Below are positions 47,699 to 59,026 of a stretch of 64,000 nt of DNA, piece after piece (position 1 is the stretch's first letter; each line of letters begins with the position of its first letter). The notes under the pieces were generated by a model that was not told the DNA's origin, made no database searches, and saw only the letters and a program-made list of their open reading frames with translations. The DNA comes from Gordius sp. MW1 (lineage: Eukaryota; Nematomorpha; Gordioida; Gordea; Gordiidae). The position numbers and the translations under genes are program-made. The DNA is taken from the NCBI GenBank assembly GCA_964036665.1, contig OZ038530.1, positions 14,355,001 to 14,419,000 on the forward strand, read 5' to 3'.

Positions 47699-50412
47699 AT
47701 TTTGGGGTACGGAAAGAAGCGTCAGATGAAATCAAGAGTAAATTGTCAAATGAATTGCTTTTCCTAAAACGCTTAGAACATCAGGTTTACTTCCTTAAAC
47801 TTTTATTACCTTTTTTGCGTTTTTTTAGCTAGATGGAAAGTTTGTAACTAACCTAGAAAAATTCCTTACTTCAAGAGTTAAGTACAAGTAAAATTTTAAA
47901 CATTTTTAATATTTAAAATTAATACCGGTTTTCAAAACCTTTATTATAACTTTCATATTTTTTTAACCAATTTTATACTGCTAGTGAGGATGAAAACACC
48001 ATGCAATTTCGATTGTTTTTCAACGATCTTTTCTCGGATCCAACTAAGCATATCAAAAATTTGTTAACGAATTATTTTCAAATCTCATTTAACGGCCATA
48101 AAATTGTGCCGGAAAACTTAACAGTGTTAATTGCTAAAGGTATTGTGGCTTATAGTTTAATAACCATTATTGTAATTAGAAAATAGATATTTGTACATAT
48201 ATGCCAAATGTACGGGCGGCCCAAAGCCCGACTTGGCCCGAGTGGGTAAAAATTAATTAAGTATTCGGGACTCGGGCTAGCGGGAGGGGGGGGGGAGCTG
48301 ATGGGTCAGCCCGACCCTAGGCCCGAAGCAAGTCTAGCCATTAGACCATTAAATTTTTTTATAGTTAATATAATATTCTTAAATGATTTAACTGCTACGC
48401 AAACTAAGAACTCACTTTCGGTTTTTGATTTAATTTATTAATATATGTCATTCCTTTATTATTAAAATACAACAATGCCCGGATACAGACTTATTTCCCA
48501 TTTTTAAGCCTTTTTTAAAAGTTGAAATGAAAAGTTTTACTCATCTAGGCTCTCCCATAGGTGGGCAAATCGCCTTAATAGAGTTTACATAGTCACTTAT
48601 CAACCCTTTCCTCGAAGATGGAAATTCTCAATACCCTCCCAAAACATCAAGCATGTTTACTGCTTCCGGTCTTCATCAGTTTTTTTTATTTGTAAAACAC
48701 GCTAGAAGCAATGCTTAATATCAAATTCAGCACTTCTTCGTGGCTCCAAGCCTCATTACCTACTAAAGCTGGCTGCTTAGGCATACGCCCAGCTACTTCA
48801 ACTTCATTAGCAGCCTTTATTTCTTTGTATAAATCCGCCCCAGGTTTGAACAACCGATTAATCACAACAAGCGAGGATCCATCGTTTTTGCAAGCTCTAG
48901 ATGTCTGGTCTGCCAACGTCAACCCAGGGACCCCCTTTCCCATAACCTCAAGTCAAAAGGATTGGGATGCTAACCTCGTATCGCGCTCCGTTGTTTACCT
49001 CTTATCGTGTTGCGATTCCCGCCAGCACTTCAACCTTAAATCTTTGGTTTTTGATGGATCGGGTCACGAGTGGCTAGAAGCTTATCCTAGTTCACTTTCT
49101 GGATTGATGTTGGAGGACCCAGAGCTAGCATACTCGATCGCCCTCAGACTAGGAATTCCTATTCAAAGGAATATTCCTGCCGCAACTGCTCCTAGAACAT
49201 AGACATTTATGCAAGGCACCCCAACAATGCCTTTACATTAAATTTAAATACATAAGGCATGAAAAAGTGAATAGCCTTATTCAAGCCGCTTTTAAAAAAG
49301 CCAATATCCCGTCCGTTTTAGAGCCGTCAGACCCTTCGTTGGAGGGAAGGATGCGACCAGACGGCTCTACCCTTATCCCTTGGCAAAATGGTCTACCCCT
49401 TAAATGGGATTTCACCTGCATAGATTTTGCTTCCTCTAACCAGAACTACAACGCTCTGACCCTCGCCGAACACCGCAAAACGATAAAATACCAGGCCCTC
49501 CTACCCTCTAATATCCTTACCCTTATCGGTGCCTCGTGATCTGAGACTTTTGGTCCGGCCGCCATAAAGCTTTTCAAACAAATCAGCCGTCGCTGCCCGC
49601 CCTCTAAATATTCCACAAATTTTTTACTTAAGCAAAAAATTGGTATTTTAATAGCAAAGTACAATTTTAAATCCCTGGCCGACAGCTGGTCTTTAATAGA
49701 TGACACATGCGACGCTTTTAAATTATAATTATATATTTTGTTGTATACCCGTGTAGTGTTGCGTCAATTACTATTTTGCTCGCGGCATATTACTTATGTC
49801 TTGAAACTTAATTGACTCATTTACATTACCTTACTACTTCGGGACGTTAATTGACCAATCACATATAACTAGCATTCACCACTAAATGTAATTGATTTAT
49901 TCAATGAATTCGCGTTTATTTAAAGGCGTTTTATTCACTTCTTCATTACTCTTCGAACTCTTTTCTTTTCCCTCACTTTATTATATACCTTCAATAAAGA
50001 GTCTCCCCTCCTAATACCCGCTATTATATTTTTCGAATTTTAACACTTCGTTTTTATAATGTTCTTACACAATATATATACTGAAAGAACAAAAAAATTT
50101 AAGAACTCACTTTCGGTTTTTGATTTAATTTATATATATAAGTCATTCCTTTATTATTAAGTATAATCATTGACTTATAGGATTTTAGTTATCTAATTTG
50201 TTATAAATATATATAAAAATAAGGCTTATTAAAAATTTGTAGGTACATGCTATCACAAAGATCACATAGGCGTTATAAGTGATACCGTTTCTTCCAAGAT
50301 TATACCAAGCTTGCTACTGGGTCTGTTCCTTTTTTTATTATACAGACTTTACCAGGAATACAAAGGTCAAAATAACGTTCTATTACAGCTCAAAAAATAT
50401 AACAACCCCTAA
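47699..50412 (+). CDS. 3' part of an unknown protein with a C-terminal membrane segment
   Basis: Exons 47699-47784 (5' boundary uncertain), 47829-47887, 47985-48139 and 50243-50412 join in phase to a TAA stop. The first part is helical and charged (KEASDEIKSKLSNELLFLKR, LEKFLTSRV). The middle reads FRLFFNDLFSDPTKHIKNLL and ISFNGHKIVPENLTVLIAKG. The last exon has TCYHKDHIGVISDTV and then one strong transmembrane run (IIPSLLLGLFLFLLYRLY) with a short basic cytosolic-type tail. Good phase agreement through a 44-nt intron, a 97-nt intron and a 2.1-kb intron supports a real gene. The 5' end was not found and may lie further upstream. I do not recognise the family. Confidence 0.5.
48215..48335. repeat. 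CG-rich repeat fragment
   Basis: GTACGGGCGGCCCAAAGCCCG through CCTAGGCCCGAAG with a ten-G run; same compositional family as the CAGAGG elements. Intronic. Confidence 0.5.
48406..50160. repeat. Direct repeat of about 60 bp flanking a retroelement fragment
   Basis: The sequence AAGAACTCACTTTCGGTTTT...GTCATTCCTTTATTATTA occurs at 48406-48464 and 50101-50160, differing by a few bases. The 1.64 kb between them holds the retroelement C-terminal fragment. The pair could be a long target duplication or element-internal direct repeats. Confidence 0.65.
48690..49735 (+). pseudogene. C-terminal fragment of a retrotransposon polyprotein
   Basis: Open pieces in shifting frames read SWLQASLPTKAGCLGIRPAT, then SLAAFISLYKSA; RHEKVNSLIQAAF; EGRMRPDGSTLIPWQNGLPL and WDFTCID; and IGILIAKYNFKSLADSW. 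These match the tail of retroelement polyproteins common in aquatic invertebrate genomes (LPxxxGGLGIR..., RPDGxTLxPWxxGxPLxWDVTxxD), downstream of the reverse transcriptase. The cysteine block expected near 49205-49265 has decayed and stops separate the pieces. Its higher GC content than the flanks also marks it as foreign. The RT domain itself is absent. Confidence 0.75.
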
Positions 50413-50496
50413 TAAAACATTACAATTTACCAAAAATAGGTTTAAAAATCAGTCACAAATCGCCGTGGAAATATTCTTATGTAAATAAGGAATCTG

Positions 50497-50813
50497 AAAA
50501 GGGATCGTTATGGAGCTTTTTAAGCAAGGTATTGGGAAGTCTAGAAAAACGGGATGAATTTAATATTCCAGACTTAAAGACTGTAATTGAGACTTTGGAT
50601 CGTGTATGGCTTCTGCCTCTAGATTACGAAGGTGGCATGGATAGAAAGGGGGAACTGGAAAAATGCTACCTCACTTACTATTACGACTGTTACTATGATT
50701 TTGATTACCTTTATCACTACGATTATAATTACATCTATGTTGCTGAGGAAATATCATTTTGGAAAGAGCAAATGTATACCAGAGATCTGCACAATTTTTA
50801 TCCTTTAGACTAA
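50497..50813 (+). other. Open segment of uncertain status, Tyr/Asp-rich end
   Basis: After a TAAATAAG acceptor-like site, the frame GSLWSFLSKVLGSLEKRDEF then IPDLKTVIETLDRVWLLPLD looks coding. It then passes into a TAYGAY-like low-complexity stretch (YYYDCYYDFDYLYHYDYNY) before a stop. It might be an alternative 3' exon of the preceding gene or a separate fragment. Confidence 0.3.
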
Positions 50814-51085
50814 TTATTATAGAAGATATAGATTGCTTTGAAAATAGAAATATTCTATGTGGCGTTGTGAAAAATAAACGCATATTTAATTTATTAAAAT
50901 ATCGTACATGCATATGCATTATGTTCTTTAAATTTGTAATCTAATCTCATATTAAACAAATAAACTATTAAATATTCTTGGATTTACGGGCAACTCTTTA
51001 ACCACAAAATTTAAGTGTATTAGATACATACCAAAGCGTTTTCAACTTCGTTCATTATATGACTAAGTTTAATTACACTATAACA

Positions 51086-51240
51086 CATGGGCGTAGCCAG
51101 CATTGAGGTTAGAGGGGGGCAATAAAGGGGCTAAATGATCATTTTTTTAAAATTTTAGCCATAATTTAAATAAATTTCAACAAATTTTAAATTTAGAAGG
51201 GGGAGCCGCCCCCCGATTTCCCCCCTTGGCTACGCCCATG
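51086..51240. mobile_element. CATGGGCGTAGCC-family MITE
   Basis: Perfect termini CATGGGCGTAGCC / GGCTACGCCCATG. The flanking octamers ctataaca / ctattatt share only five positions, so the insertion is older or the target was altered. Confidence 0.85.
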
Positions 51241-52139
51241 CTATTATTCATGATACACGGAGGAGAGCCACCAAATAACATAATTAATTGAAGCTTTTTT
51301 TATTAAGGGCAAATCAAAGGTTAGATAAACTAATAATAAATTTAATATAGAGTAACAATTAATAATAAGAAAGATGATTTTATTACAGGATAATCACTTA
51401 ATATTTATGGTACATGAAGGGTGATAGAGCTACATGGGATATGAAAAACATATAATATAATAATCATAGACTAATAGACTGCTCATCTCTTATATATTTA
51501 CGCATCAAAAGTGTTGCCAAAAACGACCGCCATTTTGATAAGTGAAGTAGAGTTTGTATAGACGGATTGGATTGGACAATAATCATTGATCTTATAACAT
51601 GAAACAACCCATTTTAATCATTATAGCGATTAAAAATTTATCAAGACATATAAATTGGTCAAAATTCATGTTTCACATATTAAAATGGCTGCCAAAATGG
51701 GGTACAATCTTTAAAAGGGAATGAGCAGTCTATTAGTCTATGAATATAATACGAGACAGTCAAATAATATATTGAATGGTTAAATGTGAATAGGTATTAT
51801 ATTAATATAGCATTTGCCCGGCCAATATTCCATATGTAATTAATATTATTAGGTATAGTTGAAATGTAAGCATGATATTTTGAAATAAAATTAAATGTCA
51901 TAATAGTAAGAACAATTAGGTTTTTAAAATAAAGAAACCATTTATAGGTGCGACTAGGTACACATTACAATTCATAGTGTTGATAGTAAATTTTTATCAT
52001 TGATAATTTAATATATTGCATCTAGTGAAAGGAGATTAAATTTTAAAAATAATAATATAAACGAAAAAGTTTTTCGAATTTTGTAAGAAACGGATAGAAT
52101 AAAAAGTGTGTGAAAAAATATTTAACATTGCTTGAAACC

Positions 52140-55100
52140 TTAGACAGCGTTATTGGATTGGGGATCAGCATAGGTTCCCATAAACAAAATTTCTTGCTCT
52201 TTTCCATACACGACTAGGTACAGAAACGGCTTGTTGACATCAAGCCTATTTGATTCGGTAGGATCCAAATTTTGGGTTTCATTAACGGGCTCGTCTATGC
52301 CTTCAGGTCGACCCAAATCAAAATTATCATTTCTTTTCACCGGAATATCTGTAGTAGATATGTCGAAACGGTTAAAGTAACTAAAAGGAATGCTAGGACT
52401 GAGTTATATTTGGCATTAGTCTAACCTTGTATAGTTAAGCCTTAAATTATCTAATTTTTAGCTTATTAATTGATTTATTCGGGTTTGCTGCGTTTCGGGT
52501 AAAATAAAATTTTGACCCAAAAATGAGGCTAAATTATCAATTATTCCATGCAATTTGGATATACATATTGATATTAACGGTAAAGGGATCAGATGCTGGG
52601 TAAATTAAATAAAAATGTTTAGTCATCATTACCTTTAGGTATCATGCTTTCACCTTCGTAGTGCGATGTCCATAAATCATGAAGCTCGAAGCTTTGTAAA
52701 AGATTTGAAGAAGCCTGTCCATCACCTGCCTCTGTGTCTACTTTGACATCCTCTATAGCAGCACCAAGCGATGTATTTGCGTAGAGCTTTTTCTCTTCTA
52801 ACGTTAAGAAACTGCTGTGGTACAAGCCTGAAAGTGATGTATTGTGATCCGCTATCAAATCATCGATAGCCCCTTCGCTGGATTATAAAAAAATTTAAAT
52901 CATCATATTCATTACTAAATTCGGCAAAATATTTTGATTTTATTACCTTATTAAACATCCTAAGTCCAAACTGGCCAAAACAGTGTTAAGTACCAAATTT
53001 TGACTCGCAGAAATTTTTGGTAAATTTAGAATAACCGCTATCTTGTCATCTTTATGCCTAAAAAGACTTCGAGTCCATCGTTTAGGCTTATCTTTTCCTG
53101 GTCCCTTCCCGCCTCTGTAATTAATAATTTCCACCAAAAGCTCAGGTTCTGATTCCAATCGCTTTAGTAAATCAGCCAATGACCCAGTGTCCGGGACGAT
53201 TACTATTAAGGCGTCGTTTTTGTTAAGGCCGATACGCCCAACTTTGATACCTAAACTTTCATCTGACCATACATCGAGTGCCCCTTTGCTATCATGCTGC
53301 GTAAGTTCCATGTTCATAGTCGGCACGCTTACGCTGTCGCTTTGACGTTTGGTTTTTAGATGAATGCCCGTGCTATAATTATAAACATTAAATTTTAAGG
53401 TAATAAAAATAATAATCACACACCATGTAGATTTTATAAAATCCACATACTTTATGTATGATTTTTGATAATGATCCATGGTTTTAGCTAATTCCTTAGA
53501 TATCCTTGCCTTCATCATATTGTCTTTTTTCTTCATCTCATTCAAAATCCTTTTATTTTCTACCATGGGATTATTTTCGGATGGCTCCAAAGATATTTCG
53601 TTATCTGAAGGTCCGCCATCTAATTCCTGATCTTCAAAAACCGGTGGGTCTTCTGAAGTTTCTACTGGAAGATCGGAATCAAAATTATCCGTAGGCTCCA
53701 TTATTTCACCTGGACGTTCTAAAGTTGGCTCATCAACGGGTGGTTCTTCATTCATTATTTCTGGCAAGGAATCAGAATTTTCCGGAGTCGTTATTATTTC
53801 AGGTTCTGAAAAAGTATTCTCGGGAGGGAGCGAAGTAGATTCTGTTTCAAATGTAGCCGTCTCAAGAGGAACCTCAGCGTCTGTAGGCTCAGGTTGTAGG
53901 GTAGACTCTGTGGTTTCTGGAAAGGTGTTTTCTGGTGGCATTATAGTGGGAAAATCTGTGGGTGTATTGGTGCTTGACTCAGTGTTGAAGGGCATTTCTT
54001 TTGTTCGACTATGTATTAAACAGTATGTCATAAAATTATGTAAATCCCTAAGATATTTATGATAAAATGTGGATTTTAGCTCAAATTTACATTATTACTC
54101 ATAAAATTGCTCATTCGTTATTGCTATTATAAAGATTATAAGGTTTATTTGAACCAATTGTATAAATTATTTTCAGATCAGAAAAAAATGGAAACTAAAT
54201 TTAGAGTTTATATGGAACAAAAAAGCGGCCACGCAAATCTTCACTGAATTTAACTTTCAAATTAAAACTTGGAGTCATATACAATTACTAAAACGAGCAA
54301 GTATATTAAAAAAAAATATAGACATACGTAGCCATTGGCAATTTTAAACAAGCCATAGTCAATTAAATTGTTGTTCCTAATTATTTCAACCATGCCCGCA
54401 ATTGTGTGTTTTACTTTTTGTCGAATTCGACTTTCCACTTTTCGTTTACTAATACCGATAAAACTGAAACTAAGATCGTTTCATTTGACAATTGATTGGT
54501 GTCGATACCAGTATCTTGGGCAACCTTTCCTAATGATTTATCTAAGTTTTTATTGGATGGCCATGGGAGAAGTCCCTTTTGGTACACCTTTTTCAAATTT
54601 TTCTTAAAATCATCGCTGAAATCATACCTATGGTTATAATTAAACAATTGAAGTTAGTGTATATCAAGCTTTCAAATTCATTTTTAACTTTTATATATTT
54701 TAGCATGTATTTTTATAATGATTTGATTAGTCTATTAATCAAGTAAAAAAGTAATAAATGCAGCCATAAATATGATATATATAGGCGAAATAAAACTTAT
54801 AAAACAATTCAAACTCCGGAATAATTTGATTTTATTTCAAATTTACCCTAACTACGATGCGCACTAATTTATAAATTTTACCCTTTTTTGAGATATAAAT
54901 TGTTGTAAGCCACGAAAGATTTGGAAAACCAACTTTTTAACACTTCCCAAAAGTTCCAAAATATATTGCGCTTGACAAAAGTAGCCTTTATATCGGCTAA
55001 AATTCCCGTTTCTACAGAACTTTGTTCTATGGACCTTTTAGATATCGACCTATGATAGAGAAATTTTTCGATTTTAGATCTGCATTCAGTTCCAACTTTA

Positions 55101-56648
55101 GTCCCTACGCCCAAAAATTTCAGCGTTTGAGAAATTAGGGCGGGTGAATATATTTGGTTTTGTCCTGCTTGATACAATGCATTAGCAATGGCTGTGGCCA
55201 CTCTCGCTTTATCCACTCCTCTATTGTCTATAATTTTTTTAATACAAGATATATATATATTTAGGTTTTTTTAAAGAAAAGCCTAAGCTGCTGGCAAAAT
55301 TATTAATTAATTTAAACGAATTTGATTTTAGATCTCAACCAATCCTTAAATTAAAAATATTATTTGAACCGAAACGATATTTTAAGCACTTTTTTAATTG
55401 CATAATTTCTCCTATATAAACAAAATAAATAAAACCATTTTTTTTAATGATCATTATAATTTTTGTTGGCTTCATTAAGCTTAAATTAGAATTTATGGTA
55501 GAAACAATGTATATACAATGTTTTAAAAAAAAATAACTTTGTCCTTTAAAATTTTTTTTTATACTCGAAAGAAGTGTATTTACTCAGCAGCTCTTAATTT
55601 AACCCTGGCACTACATGACGCTTTGCAAAAACATCGGTTATTGGAGATATACTTGTATGTGATAATGTTTAACTTTAAACGAATTACCTGGCGGTGGCTT
55701 GTGATGTTTCCTTTTTGATTTGTGCCCATCTGATTGCATATTTTTAATTAAAGAAAACTAATTAGAGAGTATATATATTTATTAAAAATTATAAATTAAT
55801 TTTTAATTATCACAATATATTTATAACCCAATAATCAAATTTAAATTTTATCGATTTAATGGCTTCTATATTTATTGACCCTAACACCATTTTAGAAAAC
55901 TCTATTCGACTTTGTTTTCGTGTTAGTATACAACTTTTGTTTTTTATAATGGGTCATAAGTGAGAAGCATATATTTCAATAAAAAACGGAGTATTTTTAA
56001 TAATATAGAAAAAAAACTTTTAAAATAACTCGATATTTAAAATAGGGGCTATTTTAGAAAGATCAAGGGTATTTATGTTTTTTGTAAATAAGATAGTAAG
56101 ATATTTTATAAAAATGGCGCATGAAATACAAATTAACAGGTTCCTAAAAAATCAGATAAACGGAACATTTGTCTTACTCGAGGCTTAAATATTAAAAGCC
56201 TTTAGAGTAAATGAAATTTATATTAAATTTTAAAGAACATGTGGTGTAGCTTTAAACAAATAGGTAATTAATGCGTTATTTTAAGGTTAATTACTGAATG
56301 ACTTTAAAGTTTAATGTAAAGTATAAGAACGGCTAATTTTAGTCATAATTAACTAAAGCGAAGCTAAGCATAAAACTTGAAAAATATAATAGCATGTCAT
56401 GATTCTAATAAATTTTAAACATTCCTAAATGTCGAAAAAATATATTACAAAACTTCTATGTATAATCACTGCATTTAAAATTCCTTATTAATACAATTGA
56501 ACAAATGGATTTTAAATATAAATAATGTTGTTTTAACACATTTAAAAATAAATTGTCAAAATAGAAAAAAAATTTATGTACCAGATTTGCCTGCATAAAT
56601 GATTAATATAGTGGTTATCAGGATCCACGTCAAGTATATCCCATGCAT
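52140..56648 (-). CDS. Secreted serpin with a large P/T/S/E insertion (8 exons, 710 aa)
   Basis: Serpins are serine-protease inhibitors or their non-inhibitory relatives. Minus-strand exons, all in phase: 56648-56582 (signal peptide, MHGIYLTWILITTILIIYAG), 55729-55688 (basic, KSKRKHHK), 55227-54882, 54627-54415, 54008-53424, 53372-52947, 52877-52633, 52348-52140. Serpin landmarks: NQIYSPALISQTLKFL, YNNLYLKKGYDFSDDFKK, LSVLVNEKWKVEFDKN, TKEMPF, VPTMNMEL, IVIVPDTGSLADLLKRL, LNLPKIS, SLDLGCL, VNKPFLYLVVY and ILFMGTYADP. Typical serpins are 370-420 aa; this one carries about 190 extra residues (about 228-417) between TKEMPF and VPTMNM, mostly P, T, S and E and strongly acidic, then a basic helical piece. 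The reactive-loop region is also long, and the hinge (DTEAGDGQASS) lacks the usual small-residue run, so inhibition is doubtful. Confidence 0.9.
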
Positions 56649-58035
56649 TTTAATCTTTAAAATTAATAAAGTTTTTTTGGGGGTTACAATTTTTAATTAA
56701 CGGTCCAACAAAATAATTATTGGCTCTATTGGAGTTATAGATATATTATTAAGGAGAATAAAACTTTTTTGCTAGCGCCACCTGTATTTTTTTATTTACT
56801 CAGCCGTGTTGCGCTATTGTGGGCAAGACTAGAACCTAGCCTGCCAACGGGCTTTATTTCGAAAAGTCATAATCGATTTGTTCGTTTAATAACGTGCCTT
56901 TAAATTTACCACAAATCAGATATATTTTGGTCATTTTTTATTTTATTGTTTTAAAATTGGCCGCCTTCATTTTTTATATAGTTCAGAATGCTTCTAAAAT
57001 CTTAGATATGATTGGGAATAAAAGGTTAACAAAAAAAACAATGCATTTGTAATATATGTAATATTTTAGGTATGGTCAGCTACTTGCCTACCTACATAAA
57101 ACATTTGTAATTTAAGATAATATTTTTTGTAATCCCAATTTATTTATATGAAAAAACATTCTTTCAGGGCTGAACTCAGTTTAATTCAAAATTAGCTAAA
57201 TTAATGTAGGTTTTGTTAATGGTCTCTTCGACATAAGTTTTAAGAATTTAAAATCAATATTTTTACATCAAGGGAAACATTGCAAGTTTACCAAAAATTA
57301 AGATAGCCTTAAACTATGGTTGTTAAGATTTCCCAAGCATAGTAATGAGGCGCAATTGTATCATTGGACTATAAACATTGGTTATTTATTCTTATTCGTT
57401 ATTAAAAGAGAATTATGTTAAACCATAAATAACAAATTTAAGAAATCAGTCTATCATTCCATTTTGAAACTTTAAAGCAATTAATTAGCCATAGCTTAAC
57501 AGTCTTATATTTTTGAAAATTTTAAAAAATCGGTTAAAATTTCATTTGTTTTATATTATGCCTTATCTTTTAAAAAAGCCTATAATAATATTTTTAAAGA
57601 TTGAGATAACTCGTTGTAGGATCTATGATAAATTTTACATTATCAATCGATTTTAGAATGCATATTTAAGATAAATTGTCCATTTTATCAATAATCATTA
57701 GTTATTATTTATGTTCATAAAAGTGCCCTTTTATTAATAGCTCATTTAAAATTTATATGCTTGAACATATTAGAATGGTTATGAGAATTGTGAGTTAAAA
57801 AGAACATTGTTGAGAAACATTTTGGCTTTTAGATAACGAAAATCTTAGGTGAAATAACTAATGCATTCAGATTTTGAATTTAATTTTTGAACAGCCCAAT
57901 AGCTAACATAAACTGCCTAGCTATTGTAAAGAAACGTCTTAAATCCGCCACTTCCACTCATTTTAAGACATACCACATTGTAAATTTGAGTCAAATTTTG
58001 ATTACATTTGTAGTAGTTAAATAAGTGTGGTATTT
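56649..58035. other. No gene seen upstream of the serpin
   Basis: AT-rich. The part next to 56648 should include the serpin promoter; I can point to no specific element. No coding exon is recognisable on either strand. Confidence 0.45.
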
Positions 58036-58945
58036 ATGTGATATACCATGCCGTTTTTAATTTCGCGCGATATACTAAGATCTTTTTTGTGAGATGTAAC
58101 GTAAAAAGGGTTTAAGAATGGTTCTGCAATCCTTTAATAAATAAAGAAATAAAAGAGAGGCTCTTTTACTGCGGGTTAACTTATACGCGGAAGTTGCTAA
58201 ATTTCTTTGACGCCATTTTTTAAATTAATATTTCTTTTTCTTGTACGCTATTAACATCTGCTATTAATCCCTCAGCCCTTGAAGATCTCCAGATTACCGA
58301 TCGTTCAATCAAGCCCATCACCCAGGAGGAGAAACCAAGGGGTATAAATACAAACCCCCTAACAGAAATTAATTATTGTACTTTTACCCCATCGAAAACC
58401 GCTCCTTTTGTAAAACCTCCTAATTTGTAAATTTGTATATATTATTTGTAATTTCGGGATAACCTTTGTTTTTGTAAAGTCGTATATATCATTTGTAGTT
58501 TCGGAATAAATAAAGTCGGCTCTTGTATAGAGTATATTCAGCTATCCGTAGTCTTTTCCATTTTACTTATATCGCTCCTCTTAGGTCGGGAACCGGTCAA
58601 AGTCGCAGAAAAAAAGCAGCAGAATTGGTCAGAACTGGTCAGATCAAGATTGGTCAGGAGGGTTAGGGTTAGGGTTAGTGTTTTAGGTCAGCGTTTTAGG
58701 TTCGGGTTAGGGTTAGGGTTAGATGCACATCAAATTCCTTCCCCATGTGAGATTTAATTCTAATATATTGATTATCTAAAATCTTGATCTGACCAGTTCT
58801 GACCAATTCTGCTGCTTTTTTTCTGCGACTTTGACCCCGATTACTTAGGTCTTCCTAATTGGTGTCAGAAATGGGATATGAAGTGATATACCAAGACGTT
58901 TTTAGTTACCGCGCGGTATACTAAGATTTTTTGATAAGATGCCAT
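58036..58945 (+). mobile_element. LTR-like retroelement remnant with a possible primer-binding site
   Basis: TGTGATATACCATGCCGTTTTTAA (58038) and GTGATATACCAAGACGTTTTTAG (58880) are direct repeats, each followed by CGCG.TATACTAAGAT.TTTTT. Between them lie AATAAA-type signals (58508) and, at about 58860, TGGTGTCAGAAATGGGAT, which resembles the start of the untranslated leader just after the left LTR in gypsy-like elements. No gag-pol follows, so at most a solo LTR with a piece of leader. The call is inference. Confidence 0.4.
58597..58843. mobile_element. Foldback unit with telomere-like TTAGGG core
   Basis: The left arm GTCAAAGTCGCAGAAAAAAAGC ... GAACTGGTCAGATCAAGATT is inverted at 58781-58843 (AATCTTGATCTGACCAGTTC ... 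GCTTTTTTTCTGCGACTTTGAC). Between the arms are GGTTAGGGTTAGGGTTAG (58660) and GGGTTAGGGTTAGGGTTAG (58702) with diverged units between them. It sits within the LTR-like region. Confidence 0.75.
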
Positions 58946-58963
58946 AATTTTATTATATTTTAA

Positions 58964-59026
58964 CACATGGATTTAGAGAAAAGGCAGCCGCCCCCCTTGC
59001 CCCCCCCCCCCAGCTATGCACATTTA
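58964..59026. repeat. Right-end fragment of a CATGGGCGTAGCC-family MITE
   Basis: GGATTTAGAG...GGCAGCCGCCCCCC, a long C run and CAGCTATGCACAT. The left half is missing. Confidence 0.5.

Noticed and set aside
48686-48943. Minus-strand 85-codon ORF
   Set aside because: Shadow of the plus-strand retroelement frame over the same bases.
49446-49706. 86-codon minus-strand ORF
   Set aside because: Antisense to the retroelement fragment, whose plus-strand reading has clear family motifs.
53373-53423. In-frame read-through of 51 nt in the serpin giving WCVIIIFITLKFN
   Set aside because: It has GT and AG ends, mini-intron size and AT-rich composition; removing it leaves an uninterrupted frame. A transmembrane segment inside a serpin is much less likely.
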